Assembly (NCBI GenBank): GCA_902798755.1
Contig: CADBYC010000009.1
Location: 58,778-108,084 of the forward strand
Length of the DNA: 49,307 nucleotides
Direction: 5' to 3'
Source: an uncultured Ruminococcus sp.
GTDB taxonomy: Bacteria; Bacillota; Clostridia; Oscillospirales; Acutalibacteraceae
Part shown: one piece after another, positions 25,253-34,323 of the stretch
Layout of the letters: each line of letters starts with the position of its first letter
How positions within the stretch are numbered: position 1 is the first letter of the stretch
The notes under the pieces: model-generated
What the model saw: the letters and a program-made list of their open reading frames with translations, nothing else
What the model was told of the DNA's origin: nothing
Database searches by the model: none
Program-made: the position numbers and the translations under genes

Positions 25253-25924
25253 ATGGCTTTATATCGCATTTCTGATTTGAATGTTGACATCAAAACAAAT
25301 TCCCCGACGCTTGCCGAGAACATCAAGCGCTATGAGGTGACCTACAAGGCGACCCCGAATATCACGCTTGAAATGAGCGACGACCGCCTTCTCGAAATGA
25401 TGGAGGAATATGAGGGCATGACCGCCGACGCGGTGGAATCCCTCTATATGGCGACCCTGTACTCATGGGCGATTTTCGATTTCAACGGCTTTCCGATCCG
25501 CGCGATCGGTGTCGAGAACGACGGCGAATGTACCTTGTTTGCCGCTCCGAACGATAATACGACTGCGCTGAATCTGCTGATCCCGCGCGATAAGGTTTTC
25601 GTATATGATTACCCCGGTATCCGTATGCAGGACGACGACTACTTTGTCTTTGATACGCCGTTCGGCGATTACGGCAAATTGTCCGTAACCGGCAAGAAGC
25701 TCAAGCTCAAGTCGATCGTCTTTGTCGACAGAGATCGTTTTGATTCGCTACGTGAGATAGAGGCAAAGGATTTTGTGCCGCTGTTCATGCGCGCCGTATC
25801 GCAGAACGTCCGTCAGGAGCGCACAAAGCATACGCTGTTTATTCTCGAGCGCGTCATGCACCGTGTAAAATTCTTCGGCGTCGGCGACGTCAATGATTTT
25901 GACTTCATTATAGAGAGAGTATAA
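25253..25924 (+). CDS. HPr kinase/PEPCK-fold protein with degenerate P-loop
   Basis: The 223-aa protein fits the HprK-related family often found beside PqqD proteins: an N-terminal region (about 1-70), then a segment reading GVENDGECTLFAAPNDNTTALNLL where kinases have a G-x-x-L-F-x-x-PSGTGKST P-loop, then YDYPGIRMQDDDYFVFDTPFGDYG where they have an SDD...GTPW motif. The P-loop Gly-Lys-Ser/Thr core is replaced by NDNTTA (about residues 100-105), so ATP-dependent kinase activity is doubtful. A scaffold, pseudokinase or divergent nucleotide site is possible. It lies between the peptidase and ABC genes. Confidence 0.65.
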   Translation: MALYRISDLNVDIKTNSPTLAENIKRYEVTYKATPNITLEMSDDRLLEMMEEYEGMTADAVESLYMATLYSWAIFDFNGFPIRAIGVENDGECTLFAAPNDNTTALNLLIPRDKVFVYDYPGIRMQDDDYFVFDTPFGDYGKLSVTGKKLKLKSIVFVDRDRFDSLREIEAKDFVPLFMRAVSQNVRQERTKHTLFILERVMHRVKFFGVGDVNDFDFIIERV

Positions 25925-25927
25925 AGT

Positions 25928-25970
25928 GTCATTGCGGGGAGCTTTTGCTCCGTAGCAATCTCAACCGATC
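25928..25970. repeat. 40-bp interspersed repeat, copy 2
   Basis: GTCATTGCGGGGAGCTTTTG followed by CTCCGTAGCAATCTCAACCG; central hairpin GGAGC-TTTT-GCTCC. It separates the HprK-like gene from the ABC gene without breaking the operon. TTG codons within it extend the ABC frame artificially. Confidence 0.75.
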
Positions 25971-25992
25971 AAATAGTTTTTCGGAGGATCAA

Positions 25993-27669
25993 GTGTCCAA
26001 AAAGCAAAAAAGCGCCTTGAGCTGGATGATCAACAGCTCAAGGCCTCAGTTTATCAATATTATTATTTTGGCTGTCGTCTACGGCGTGAACGCGTTCATC
26101 GGCGTGTATAATACCGAATTCGCGCGCGATCTGGTAGACGCCGCGGTCAAGGGCGTAAAGGGCGGAGCGTTTGATGACGTTATCCGCTACGGACTGCTGT
26201 ATTTCGGCATTACGGTCATACAGATCGTGACGCTGATCATGGCGCGTAATTACGGCTTCAAGGTCAGCGCCAAGCTCGATATGAGCATCAAGTCAAAGCT
26301 GTTCCGTTCAATGATGATGAAGGACTACGGCGATATCTCCGCCTATCATTCGGGCGAGCTGATGAACCGCCTGACAAACGACGTCAATGTCGTGACCTCT
26401 GCGATTGTGTCGATCATTCCGAGTCTGGTATTTTTCATCGTCAAGATCATCGGTATCTTTTACATCTTAGTGCGCATCAATGTGTGGTTTGCGTTGGCAT
26501 TTGTTGCAGGCGGTGCGATCGTCTTTGCAATATCGACCTTGTTCAAGCCTGTATCCAAGCGCCTGCATAAGGACGTACAGACGAAGGAGGGCAAGGTCCG
26601 CTCTTTCATGCAGGAGGGCTTAGGTTCGTTGTTGATGATCAAGACCTTCGGCGCTCAGGAAAAGATGCAGGAATCTGCCTATTCCTTACAGCAGGACAGC
26701 TATCGCTCTCAGCGCAAGAGGAACATCTACTCCATTATAACCGGCACAGGTATGTCCGCTGTTTTCTCTTTTGCCTTTGTCTTTGCCTTCGGTTGGGGCG
26801 CTTACATGCTGTATTACGGCGCGATCTCATACGGCGTACTGATGCAGATCACTTCGCTGATCGGTCAGATCCGCACGCCCATACAGGGCATGGCGAGCAT
26901 CTTCCCGACTTATTTCACCGCGCTTGCTTCTGTTGAAAGGATCATGGAGATCGAGAACATTCCCGATGAGCAGGAGCTTCACAGCAACGTCGATACACAG
27001 AAGCTGTATGACGAAATGGAAGCGATCTGCTTTGATGGTATCAGCTTTGCGTTTGATCGAGATATTGTCCTCGATTCCACTTCCCTGACGATCAAAAAGG
27101 GCGAGTTCGTCGCCATAGAGGGTATCTCAGGTATCGGCAAGAGCACGCTGATGAAGCTGTTACTCAGCGTATATCAGCCCAAACAAGGCGAGATATACAT
27201 TCGTACACATGATGAAAAATACATCGTCGACAAGAGCCTGAGAAAGCTGTTCTCCTATGTGCCGCAGGGCAATTTCCTGCTGTCGGGTACGCTCAGAGAG
27301 AACATCGCCTTTGTCGCTCCCGACGCGACGGACGACGATATCATGCATGCCGCCCGTATTGCCTGTGCGGAGGAATTCATCAAAGAATTGCCGCAGGGCT
27401 TAGATACCGTGATCGCGGAGCATGGGGGAGGGCTAAGCGAAGGACAGGTACAGCGCGTCGCGATCGCGAGAGCGATCCTGACGAGAGCCCCTGTCATCCT
27501 GCTTGATGAAGCGACCTCCGCTCTCGATGAAGCGACTGAGATCCAGCTCCTGCACAATCTCAGAGAACTGCAGAACAAGACTTGTATCATCATTTCCCAC
27601 AAAAAAGCCGCCGAGGAGATCTGTGACAAGACGGTCACGATCGCGGATAAGAAAATCAGGATCAACTGA
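25993..27669 (+). CDS. ABC transporter, fused permease and ATPase (peptide exporter type)
   Basis: The start is the GTG at 25993, with GGAGG 5 nt upstream. The 558-aa half-transporter has an N-terminal six-helix exporter domain (ABC_membrane type, about 20-310) and an ATPase domain with Walker A GISGIGKST, Q-loop VPQGNFLLSG, signature LSEGQVQR, and Walker B/D-loop VILLDEATSALDEA. It has no C39 peptidase domain, so any leader cleavage must come from elsewhere, such as the S24/S26-like protein. It probably works as a homodimer and exports a product of this operon or its neighbours. Confidence 0.9.
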   Translation: MSKKQKSALSWMINSSRPQFINIIILAVVYGVNAFIGVYNTEFARDLVDAAVKGVKGGAFDDVIRYGLLYFGITVIQIVTLIMARNYGFKVSAKLDMSIKSKLFRSMMMKDYGDISAYHSGELMNRLTNDVNVVTSAIVSIIPSLVFFIVKIIGIFYILVRINVWFALAFVAGGAIVFAISTLFKPVSKRLHKDVQTKEGKVRSFMQEGLGSLLMIKTFGAQEKMQESAYSLQQDSYRSQRKRNIYSIITGTGMSAVFSFAFVFAFGWGAYMLYYGAISYGVLMQITSLIGQIRTPIQGMASIFPTYFTALASVERIMEIENIPDEQELHSNVDTQKLYDEMEAICFDGISFAFDRDIVLDSTSLTIKKGEFVAIEGISGIGKSTLMKLLLSVYQPKQGEIYIRTHDEKYIVDKSLRKLFSYVPQGNFLLSGTLRENIAFVAPDATDDDIMHAARIACAEEFIKELPQGLDTVIAEHGGGLSEGQVQRVAIARAILTRAPVILLDEATSALDEATEIQLLHNLRELQNKTCIIISHKKAAEEICDKTVTIADKKIRIN

Positions 27670-27690
27670 TTACAGTTGAATATGACACGT

Positions 27691-27725
27691 AAAAAGCCGG
27701 TTCCCGAGGGAGCCGGCTTTACTTC
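27691..27725 (+). terminator. Terminator after the ABC exporter gene (possibly bidirectional)
   Basis: AAAGCCGG-TTCCCGAGGGAG-CCGGCTTT with flanking A and T runs, between the plus-strand ABC gene and the minus-strand rex gene. Confidence 0.8.
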
Positions 27726-27751
27726 TGTGTGTTTTGCAATCAATTTGATCG

Positions 27752-28381
27752 TTATGGCTGATTCATCATATAGCGCAAGGTCATCAGGCTGTCGCTGAGG
27801 TGTACGTTCTCCACGACGACGTCCTCGTATTTTTTGGCGATATCATAGTGGCTGAAGTTCCAGTAAGAGCGGATCCCGCAATGATAGAGCTTGTCGATCA
27901 GGTTCTCGACCGCTTCTTTCGGCATCGTCAGGATCGCGGTGTCGATCTTGTTTTCCTTGATATACTGCTCGATCTCTTCATCGGGCAGTACCGTGATACC
28001 TCTCAGTGTAGTGCCGATCAGCCTTTCGTCCTTCTCAAAGATCGCGGTCAGCTTGAAGCCGAGTTTCTCGAAATTCAGGTGAGTCGCGATCGCTCGTCCG
28101 AGGTTGCCCGCGCCGATCAGGATCGTGTTATGCGGACGGTCAAGCCCGAGGATCTTGCCGATCTCCTCGCGCAGACCCGCTACGCTGTAGCCGTAGCCTT
28201 GCTGACCGAACCCGCCGAAGCAGTTCAGATCCTGTCTGATCTGCGAAGCGGTCGAGCTCATGACGGAAGCGAGCTTGGTGGACGATATCTTTTCCACGCC
28301 CTGCGCTTCTAATTCGCTGAGATAGCGGTAATAGCGGGGAAGTCTTCTGATGACCTGTATTGAAACGCCTTCTTTTGGCAT
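27752..28381 (-). CDS. rex: Redox-sensing transcriptional repressor Rex
   Basis: Rex represses fermentation and respiration genes and is released from DNA when NADH rises. The 209-aa protein has a winged-helix domain (SIQVIRRLPRYYRYLSELEA, SSTASQIRQDLNCFGGFG) and a Rossmann domain (ILIGAGNLGRAIATHL) with the C-terminal swapped helix. The length is normal. It follows the icd-acn genes on the same strand, with a 40-bp repeat between it and icd. Confidence 0.96.
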   Translation of the reverse strand: MPKEGVSIQVIRRLPRYYRYLSELEAQGVEKISSTKLASVMSSTASQIRQDLNCFGGFGQQGYGYSVAGLREEIGKILGLDRPHNTILIGAGNLGRAIATHLNFEKLGFKLTAIFEKDERLIGTTLRGITVLPDEEIEQYIKENKIDTAILTMPKEAVENLIDKLYHCGIRSYWNFSHYDIAKKYEDVVVENVHLSDSLMTLRYMMNQP

Positions 28382-28414
28382 ATGAGATTACTCCTTACGC
28401 AGATTTTTTCAGTC

Positions 28415-28457
28415 GTCATTGCGAAGTCCTTTAGGACTGTGGCAATCTCAACCGATT
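28415..28457. repeat. 40-bp interspersed repeat, copy 3
   Basis: GTCATTGCGAAGTCCTTTAG followed by GACTGTGGCAATCTCAACCG, with the hairpin AGTCC-TTTA-GGACT. It lies between rex and icd. Confidence 0.75.
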
Positions 28458-28483
28458 AATGAAGGAAATATTGATGCAAAGCG

Positions 28484-29695
28484 TTACACGATCGCGGCAA
28501 GCCTATCGTGGATAGCGTCGAGGAACTCCTCGGTGTTGACCTTCTTTTTGTTTTCGAGCGTGCTCAGCAGGTAAAGGTCGCCTGTCATGATACCGCTCTC
28601 GATGGTGTCGATAGTAGCTTTCTCGAGCTTATCGGCAAAGTCGACCAGCTCAGGCAGCTCGTCGAGCTCGCCGCGCTTCCTCAGTGCGCCCGACCACGCG
28701 AAGATGGTAGCGACGGAGTTCGTCGAGGTCTCTTCGCCCTTGAGGTGCTTGTAATAATGGCGCTGAACGGTACCGTGAGCCGCTTCGTATTCATATACGC
28801 CCGTGGGAGAGACCAGTACGGAGGTCATCATCGCCAGAGAGCCGAACGCGGTCGCGATCATGTCGCTCATGACGTCGCCGTCGTAGTTCTTACAAGCCCA
28901 GATGTAGCCGCCGCTGCTGCGAATGACGCGCGCGACAGCGTCGTCGATCAGGGTGTAGAAATATTCGATGCCCGCGGCTTCGAACTTCTCTTTATATTCA
29001 TTCTCAAAAATTTCCGCGAAAATATCCTTGAAGGTATGATCGTATTTCTTGCTGATGGTGTCCTTGGTCGCGAACCAGATATCCAGCTTCTGATCGAGCG
29101 CGTAGTTGAAGCAGGCGCGTGCGAAGGAGCTGATAGAGCTGTCGAGGTTGTGCATACCCTGAATGATACCGTCGCTGTTGTCAAAGCTGTGGATCAGCTG
29201 GCGGCTCTCGTTGCCGTTTTGATCTGTCACACACAGCTCAGCCTTGGAGCCTTTTTTGACGATCATTTCGGTGTTCTTGTATACGTCGCCGTAAGCGTGA
29301 CGGGCGATGCAGATGGGCTTTGTCCATGTAGGAATGTAGGGAGTGATGCCTTTGACGAGGATCGGCTGACGGAATACCGTACCGTCGAGGATCGCTCTGA
29401 TCGTACCGTTCGGGCTTTTCCACATCTCTTTGAGGTTGTACTCGTCCATACGCGCCGCGTTCGGGGTGATGGTCGCGCACTTGACCGCTACGCCGTACTT
29501 TTTCGTCGCTTCAGCGGAGTCGACAGTGATCTGATCGTCGGTCTCATTGCGCTTTTCAAGACCGAGGTCATAGTACTCGCTCTTGAGATCGACAAAGGGG
29601 AGGATCAGTTTATCCTTCAACATTTGCCAGATAACTCTGGTCATCTCGTCGCCGTCCATTTCGACGAGCGGTGTTTTCATCTGAATCTTTGCCAT
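28484..29695 (-). CDS. icd: NADP-dependent isocitrate dehydrogenase
   Basis: This enzyme oxidises isocitrate to 2-oxoglutarate, giving NADPH and the carbon skeleton for glutamate. The 403-aa protein belongs to the eukaryote-like homodimeric subfamily ([49 protein letters not shown]). It is preceded by acn on the same strand, forming the oxidative branch of a partial TCA cycle; citrate synthase is not in the window. A pair of repeats separates it from acn. Confidence 0.95.
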   Translation of the reverse strand: MAKIQMKTPLVEMDGDEMTRVIWQMLKDKLILPFVDLKSEYYDLGLEKRNETDDQITVDSAEATKKYGVAVKCATITPNAARMDEYNLKEMWKSPNGTIRAILDGTVFRQPILVKGITPYIPTWTKPICIARHAYGDVYKNTEMIVKKGSKAELCVTDQNGNESRQLIHSFDNSDGIIQGMHNLDSSISSFARACFNYALDQKLDIWFATKDTISKKYDHTFKDIFAEIFENEYKEKFEAAGIEYFYTLIDDAVARVIRSSGGYIWACKNYDGDVMSDMIATAFGSLAMMTSVLVSPTGVYEYEAAHGTVQRHYYKHLKGEETSTNSVATIFAWSGALRKRGELDELPELVDFADKLEKATIDTIESGIMTGDLYLLSTLENKKKVNTEEFLDAIHDRLAAIV

Positions 29696-29724
29696 ATATT
29701 TATACCTCCGTTAACAATGATTAT

Positions 29725-29847
29725 GTCATTCCGAGGAGGGCGCAGACCGACGTGGGAATCCCCTTGTCATTAATACTGTTTGCAGTATCGGAAAAGTTGC
29801 TGTTGATCTTTGTGGGATTGCCGCGGGCTAAAGCCCTCGCAATGACA
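29725..29847. repeat. Composite inverted pair of interspersed repeats
   Basis: The left unit GTCATTCCGAGGAGGGCGCA...GTGGGAATCC and the right unit GGGATTGCCGCGGGCTAAAG...CTCGCAATGACA face each other, so the outer ends (TGTCATT / AATGACA) form an inverted repeat. A similar, longer pair occurs at 31898-32101. Confidence 0.65.
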
Positions 29848-29854
29848 GTAATAT

Positions 29855-31783
29855 TTATTTGGACATTGTGTAGTTGAGCAGACCGCCCGCGAGAATGATA
29901 TCCTTCTGGCGCTCTGTCAGTGCACAATTGGTTTTGATTTCGATATTCTTGCTCTTGTTGATGATGGTGATACCGTTGCCCGCGGCGATCTGCTCACGGA
30001 TATTCTCGATAAAGAGATTGTCGCCGAGGTCGATATTGTTGTAGTCGTTCTCGTTTACGAACTCCAGCGGAATGATACCCGCGTTGATCAGGTTCGCTCT
30101 GTGGATACGCGCAAAGCTCTTGACCAGTACCGCCTTAACGCCGAGATAAAGGGGTGCGAGAGCCGCGTGCTCACGGGACGAGCCCTGACCGTAGTTAGAA
30201 CCGCCGACGATGATGGAGCTGCCTAATTCCTTAGCGCGCTTCGGAAACTCTGTATCGCATACGGTGAAGCAGTATTCGGAGATTGCGGGAATATTAGAGC
30301 GCAGGGGCAGGATCTTTGCGCCCGCGGGCATGATGTGGTCGGTGGTGATGTTGTCCTCGACCTTCAAGGAGCAGGACGCGCTGATGTCCTCAGCCAGAGC
30401 GGTTGTTTTCGGGAATTCCTTGATGTTCGGACCTCTCAGTACCTCTACCTTGTCCATCTCGTCAACGGACGCGGGTTCGATGACCATGTTGTCGTTGATC
30501 AGGAAATGCTTCGGCATGTCTACCTTGTAGCCGTCAGCGAACTTTCTCGGGTCGGTCATTACGCCTGTCAGGGCAGATACTGCAGCTACTTCGGGAGATA
30601 CCAGATAGATCTCAGCGTCCTTGGTTCCGCTTCTGCCTAAGAAGTTGCGGTTGAAGGTTCTCAGGGAGATACCCTTGGAGTTCGGGGACTGACCCATACC
30701 GATACACGGACCGCATGCGCTCTCGAGGATCCTCGCGCCTGCGTCGATCAGGTCGGACAGCGCGCCGTTTTGCGCGAGCATGTTCAGTACCTGCTTGGAG
30801 CCGGGAGCGATCGCCAGCGATACGCCGTCCGATACGGTCTTGCCCTTTAAGATATGTGCGACCTTCATCAAGTCGGTGTAGCTCGAGTTAGTGCAGGAGC
30901 CGATACATACCTGATTGACGACCATGCCCTCGAGTTCTTCTACGCTCTTAACAGCGTCGGGGGAGTGGGGGCAAGCGGCAAGAGGAGCCAGCTCTGAAAG
31001 GTTGATGACGATATGCTCGTCGTATTCCGCGTCGTCGTCGGCCTTCAGCTCGGTATATGCGTCCGCTCTGTCCTGAGCCTTCAGGAATTCGAGCGTGTTT
31101 TCATCGGACGGGAAGATAGAGGTAGTTGCGCCCAACTCCGCGCCCATGTTAGTGATGGTCGCTCTCTGCGGTACACTGAGTGTCTTTATTCCTTCACCTG
31201 TATATTCGATGATTTTTCCGACGCCGCCCTTAACGGACATGATGCGCAGTACTTCAAGAATGATATCCTTCGCGGAGACGTTTTCCTGTAATTCGCCCTG
31301 TAATTCAACGTTGACGATCTTCGGCATGGTGATATAATACTCGCCGCCGCCCATCGCGACCGCTACGTCAAGACCGCCCGCGCCGATCGCCAGCATACCG
31401 ATGCCGCCGCCCGTGGGGGTGTGAGAGTCAGAGCCGATCAGGGTCTTGCCGGGGATGCCGAAGCGCTCCAAATGTACCTGGTGGCAGATACCGTTGCCGG
31501 GACGGGAGAACCAAATACCGTGCTTTTTGCATACGGTCTGGATAAAGCGATGGTCGTCGGCATTCTCAAAGCCGGTCTGTAAGGTGTTATGATCGATATA
31601 GGCTACCGAGCGCTCGGTGCGAACGCGGTCGATACCCATTGCTTCAAATTCCAGATACGCCATCGTACCGGTAGCGTCCTGCGTCAGAGTTTGGTCGATA
31701 CGGATACCGATATCGGTGCCCTTCACCATTTCACCGGTGACCAGATGATTCTTGATGATTTTCTCTGCTAAAGTTAATCCCAT
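29855..31783 (-). CDS. acn: Aconitate hydratase
   Basis: Aconitase converts citrate to isocitrate through a [4Fe-4S] cluster. The 642-aa protein is the shorter mitochondrial/AcnA-like form seen in Clostridia. It has the cysteine motifs GSCTNSSYTDL and ACGPCIGMGQSPNS, the catalytic-domain FSRPGNGICHQVHLERFG and the swivel-domain GGSNYGQGSSREHAAL. It lies upstream of icd on the same strand, giving citrate to 2-oxoglutarate in two steps. Confidence 0.95.
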   Translation of the reverse strand: MGLTLAEKIIKNHLVTGEMVKGTDIGIRIDQTLTQDATGTMAYLEFEAMGIDRVRTERSVAYIDHNTLQTGFENADDHRFIQTVCKKHGIWFSRPGNGICHQVHLERFGIPGKTLIGSDSHTPTGGGIGMLAIGAGGLDVAVAMGGGEYYITMPKIVNVELQGELQENVSAKDIILEVLRIMSVKGGVGKIIEYTGEGIKTLSVPQRATITNMGAELGATTSIFPSDENTLEFLKAQDRADAYTELKADDDAEYDEHIVINLSELAPLAACPHSPDAVKSVEELEGMVVNQVCIGSCTNSSYTDLMKVAHILKGKTVSDGVSLAIAPGSKQVLNMLAQNGALSDLIDAGARILESACGPCIGMGQSPNSKGISLRTFNRNFLGRSGTKDAEIYLVSPEVAAVSALTGVMTDPRKFADGYKVDMPKHFLINDNMVIEPASVDEMDKVEVLRGPNIKEFPKTTALAEDISASCSLKVEDNITTDHIMPAGAKILPLRSNIPAISEYCFTVCDTEFPKRAKELGSSIIVGGSNYGQGSSREHAALAPLYLGVKAVLVKSFARIHRANLINAGIIPLEFVNENDYNNIDLGDNLFIENIREQIAAGNGITIINKSKNIEIKTNCALTERQKDIILAGGLLNYTMSK

Positions 31784-31897
31784 AATTAACCTCCTGTAAA
31801 TAGTGATTGTTTATGTGGAAAGGCAGGCTGTAGGTTGCGACCTACCGTCCGCCGAAAGTTAAGGTAAACAATGATTCATGCTGTTTTCATACCTACT

Positions 31898-32101
31898 GTC
31901 ATTCCGAGGGAGCGACTAAGCGACCGTGGGAATCCCACAAATAGGGACAGAAACGTCGGTTTTCCTCTTTGTTGAGGAGTTGTCCAAATCTTCGATTTGG
32001 ATAACAACTCCCATGCAACAGCGCTCCAAGAGCAGATCTATCTGCGATTGGCTTAGCGCCACTGCTGGGATTGCCACGGGCTAAAGCCCTCGCAATGACA
32101 T
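31898..32101. repeat. Composite interspersed-repeat element between acn and typA
   Basis: It starts GTCATTCCGAGGGAGCGACT and ends GGGCTAAAGCCCTCGCAATG-ACA, with an inner inverted repeat (GAGTTGTCCAAATC-TTCG-ATTTGGATAACAACTC). It occupies a third of the 600-bp gap; the remainder holds only the typA promoter and AT-rich sequence. Confidence 0.65.
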
Positions 32102-32306
32102 TGTAATTTATCAGTGATTATGTAGTTGATAATAATTTCACATATACAGACATTATACAACCTTTTCCTTGCAAAGTAAAGAACGAGAGCGCCTTTTTTT
32201 CACAGAATCATATTATTATAGATATATAAGTACAGTAACTCACATAATCTGCGGTTAAGTGATGGCTTTTTCGGTGAATTTTGACATAGCAATTACTAAA
32301 TGAGAA

Positions 32307-32315
32307 TGATATAAT
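32307..32315 (+). promoter_or_regulatory. Extended -10 promoter of typA
   Basis: TGATATAAT matches an extended -10 (TGnTATAAT). A TTGACA at 32281-32286 lies 23 bp upstream, too far for an ordinary -35. Confidence 0.55.
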
Positions 32316-32390
32316 ATAAAAGTAAAATAAGGAAGTATGCGCTTATGCAAATTCGGTGTAAGTGATAATGAAAAAACTAAGGTGATAATT

Positions 32391-34211
32391 ATGGCTAAAA
32401 GAGAAAATCTGCGTAACATCGCGATCATCGCGCACGTCGACCACGGCAAGACTACGCTGGTCGATCAGCTGCTCCGTCAGTCGGGCATCTTCCGCTCGAA
32501 CGAGGTCGTCAATGAACGCGTTATGGACAGCAACGACCTCGAGCGTGAGCGCGGTATTACCATTCTGTCAAAGAACACCTCCGTCATGTACGGAGATACC
32601 CGCATCAATATCGTCGATACTCCCGGACATGCTGATTTCGGCGGCGAGGTCGAGCGTATTTTGATGATGGTCGACGGCGTTTTGTTGCTCGTCGACGCGT
32701 TCGAGGGCTGTATGCCGCAGACAAGGTTCGTTTTGAAAAAGGCATTGGGACTCGGCAAAAAGCCGCTGGTCGTCGTTAATAAGATTGACCGTGACGGCGC
32801 CCGTCCCGAAGAAGTCATCGACGAGGTGCTCGATCTTTTTATCGAGCTCGGCGCCGACGATGATCAGCTCGAATTCCCTGTTGTCTACGCTTCAGCGCGC
32901 GAGGGCGTTTCCTCCCTCGATCCTTACGAAATGACTCCCGATATGAAGCCGCTGTTTGAAGCGATCATTCGTGAGATCCCCGCTCCCGACGGCGAGATCG
33001 ACGCGCCGCTGCAGCTGCTCGTGTCCAATATCGAAGCGGACGAGTATGTCGGTCGTATCGGTATCGGCAGAGTCGAGCGCGGCAGAGTGAAGTCAGGCCA
33101 GCAGGCGGTACTGTGCCATCAGGACGGCAGCACTTCCAACGTCAAGGTCAGCAAGCTCTATGAGTTCGATGGCTTGAAGCGCGTCGAGTGCGAAGAAGCC
33201 GAGATGGGCGACATCGTATGCGTGTCGGGTATCGCTGACATCAACATCGGCGAGACCCTCTGCGCTCCCGATCAGGTCGAACCGCTCCCGTTCGTCAAGA
33301 TTGACGAGCCGACCGTATCCATGAACTTTATCGTCAATAACTCTCCCTTTGCGGGCAGAGAGGGCAAGTATGTCACCTCGCGCAATATCCGCGACAGACT
33401 CTTCAAGGAAGTCGAGACCAACGTCGCGCTCCGCGTCGAAGAGACCGATTCCGCCGATACCTTCAAGGTCAGCGGCAGAGGCGAATTACATCTGTCCATT
33501 CTGATCGAAACCATGCGCAGAGAGGGCTACGAATTTCAGGTCAGCCGTCCTCAGGTCATCACCAAGATGATCGACGGCGTTCTGCATGAGCCGATCGAGT
33601 ACCTGATGATCGAGGTGCCCGAGAACTACGTCGGCGCTGTCATGGAGAAGCTCGGTTCGCGTAAAGCGGAGCTGATCAATATGGGCGCGCGTGAGGGCGG
33701 CTCGACCCACATCGAGTTCCGTATCCCGTCCCGCGGTCTGATGGGCTATCGTCCCGAATTCCTGACCGACACCAACGGCAACGGCATCATGAACCACGTT
33801 TTCGATTCCTACGAGCCGTACAAGGGCGATATCGTGACCCGCCATCAGGGCTCGCTGATCGCGTTTGAGACAGGCGAGACCGTCACCTACGGTCTGTACG
33901 CCGCGCAGGAGCGAGGCAGACTCTTTGTCGGTCCGGGTGTAGAAGTCTACGAGGGAATGATCGTCGGCGCATGCCCGAAGAACGAGGACATCACCGTCAA
34001 CGTCTGTAAAAAGAAGCATATCACCAATACCCGCGCGTCAGGCTCTGACGACGCGCTGAAGCTCACTCCTCCGTCCGTGCTCTCTCTCGAACAGTGCCTC
34101 GAGTTCATCGCGGACGACGAACTCGTTGAGGTCACTCCCGTCAGCATTCGTATGCGCAAGGAGATACTCAGCAAAGAACTGCGCATGAAGCACCAGTTCC
34201 GCAATAAGTGA
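32391..34211 (+). CDS. typA: Ribosome-associated GTPase TypA/BipA
   Basis: BipA is an EF-G-like GTPase needed for ribosome assembly and stress or cold adaptation. The start is the ATG at 32391 ([20 protein letters not shown]). The 606-aa length is normal. Motifs include [34 protein letters not shown] and, at the C-terminus, [20 protein letters not shown]. The frame upstream of 32391 has no ribosome site and is not used. A small palindrome (AGACACG/CGTGTCT, then TTTATT) straddles and follows the stop at 34203-34229 and may terminate. Confidence 0.97.
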   Translation: MAKRENLRNIAIIAHVDHGKTTLVDQLLRQSGIFRSNEVVNERVMDSNDLERERGITILSKNTSVMYGDTRINIVDTPGHADFGGEVERILMMVDGVLLLVDAFEGCMPQTRFVLKKALGLGKKPLVVVNKIDRDGARPEEVIDEVLDLFIELGADDDQLEFPVVYASAREGVSSLDPYEMTPDMKPLFEAIIREIPAPDGEIDAPLQLLVSNIEADEYVGRIGIGRVERGRVKSGQQAVLCHQDGSTSNVKVSKLYEFDGLKRVECEEAEMGDIVCVSGIADINIGETLCAPDQVEPLPFVKIDEPTVSMNFIVNNSPFAGREGKYVTSRNIRDRLFKEVETNVALRVEETDSADTFKVSGRGELHLSILIETMRREGYEFQVSRPQVITKMIDGVLHEPIEYLMIEVPENYVGAVMEKLGSRKAELINMGAREGGSTHIEFRIPSRGLMGYRPEFLTDTNGNGIMNHVFDSYEPYKGDIVTRHQGSLIAFETGETVTYGLYAAQERGRLFVGPGVEVYEGMIVGACPKNEDITVNVCKKKHITNTRASGSDDALKLTPPSVLSLEQCLEFIADDELVEVTPVSIRMRKEILSKELRMKHQFRNK

Positions 34212-34323
34212 GACACGCGTGTCTTTATTCCGCCTATTGAAGATTCGATTTATCATAATGATTCTTCAACGGCGGGTCTGATGTTTGCTATCGATATTAG
34301 TTAATAAAAGAACGAATACTGCT

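Noticed and set aside
24507-27669. A lasso-peptide cluster reading of the PqqD-HprK-ABC operon
   Set aside because: No transglutaminase-like B2 protease and no asparagine-synthetase-like cyclase are present, and peptides A and B do not show a typical lasso core.
28508-29773. Plus-strand open frame of 421 codons opposite icd
   Set aside because: icd on the minus strand is a clear conserved enzyme; the opposite frame has no recognisable family and reflects codon bias.
29812-32101. Transposon or phage insertion around acn
   Set aside because: Only short non-coding repeats are present; no transposase, integrase or recombinase gene is seen anywhere in the window.
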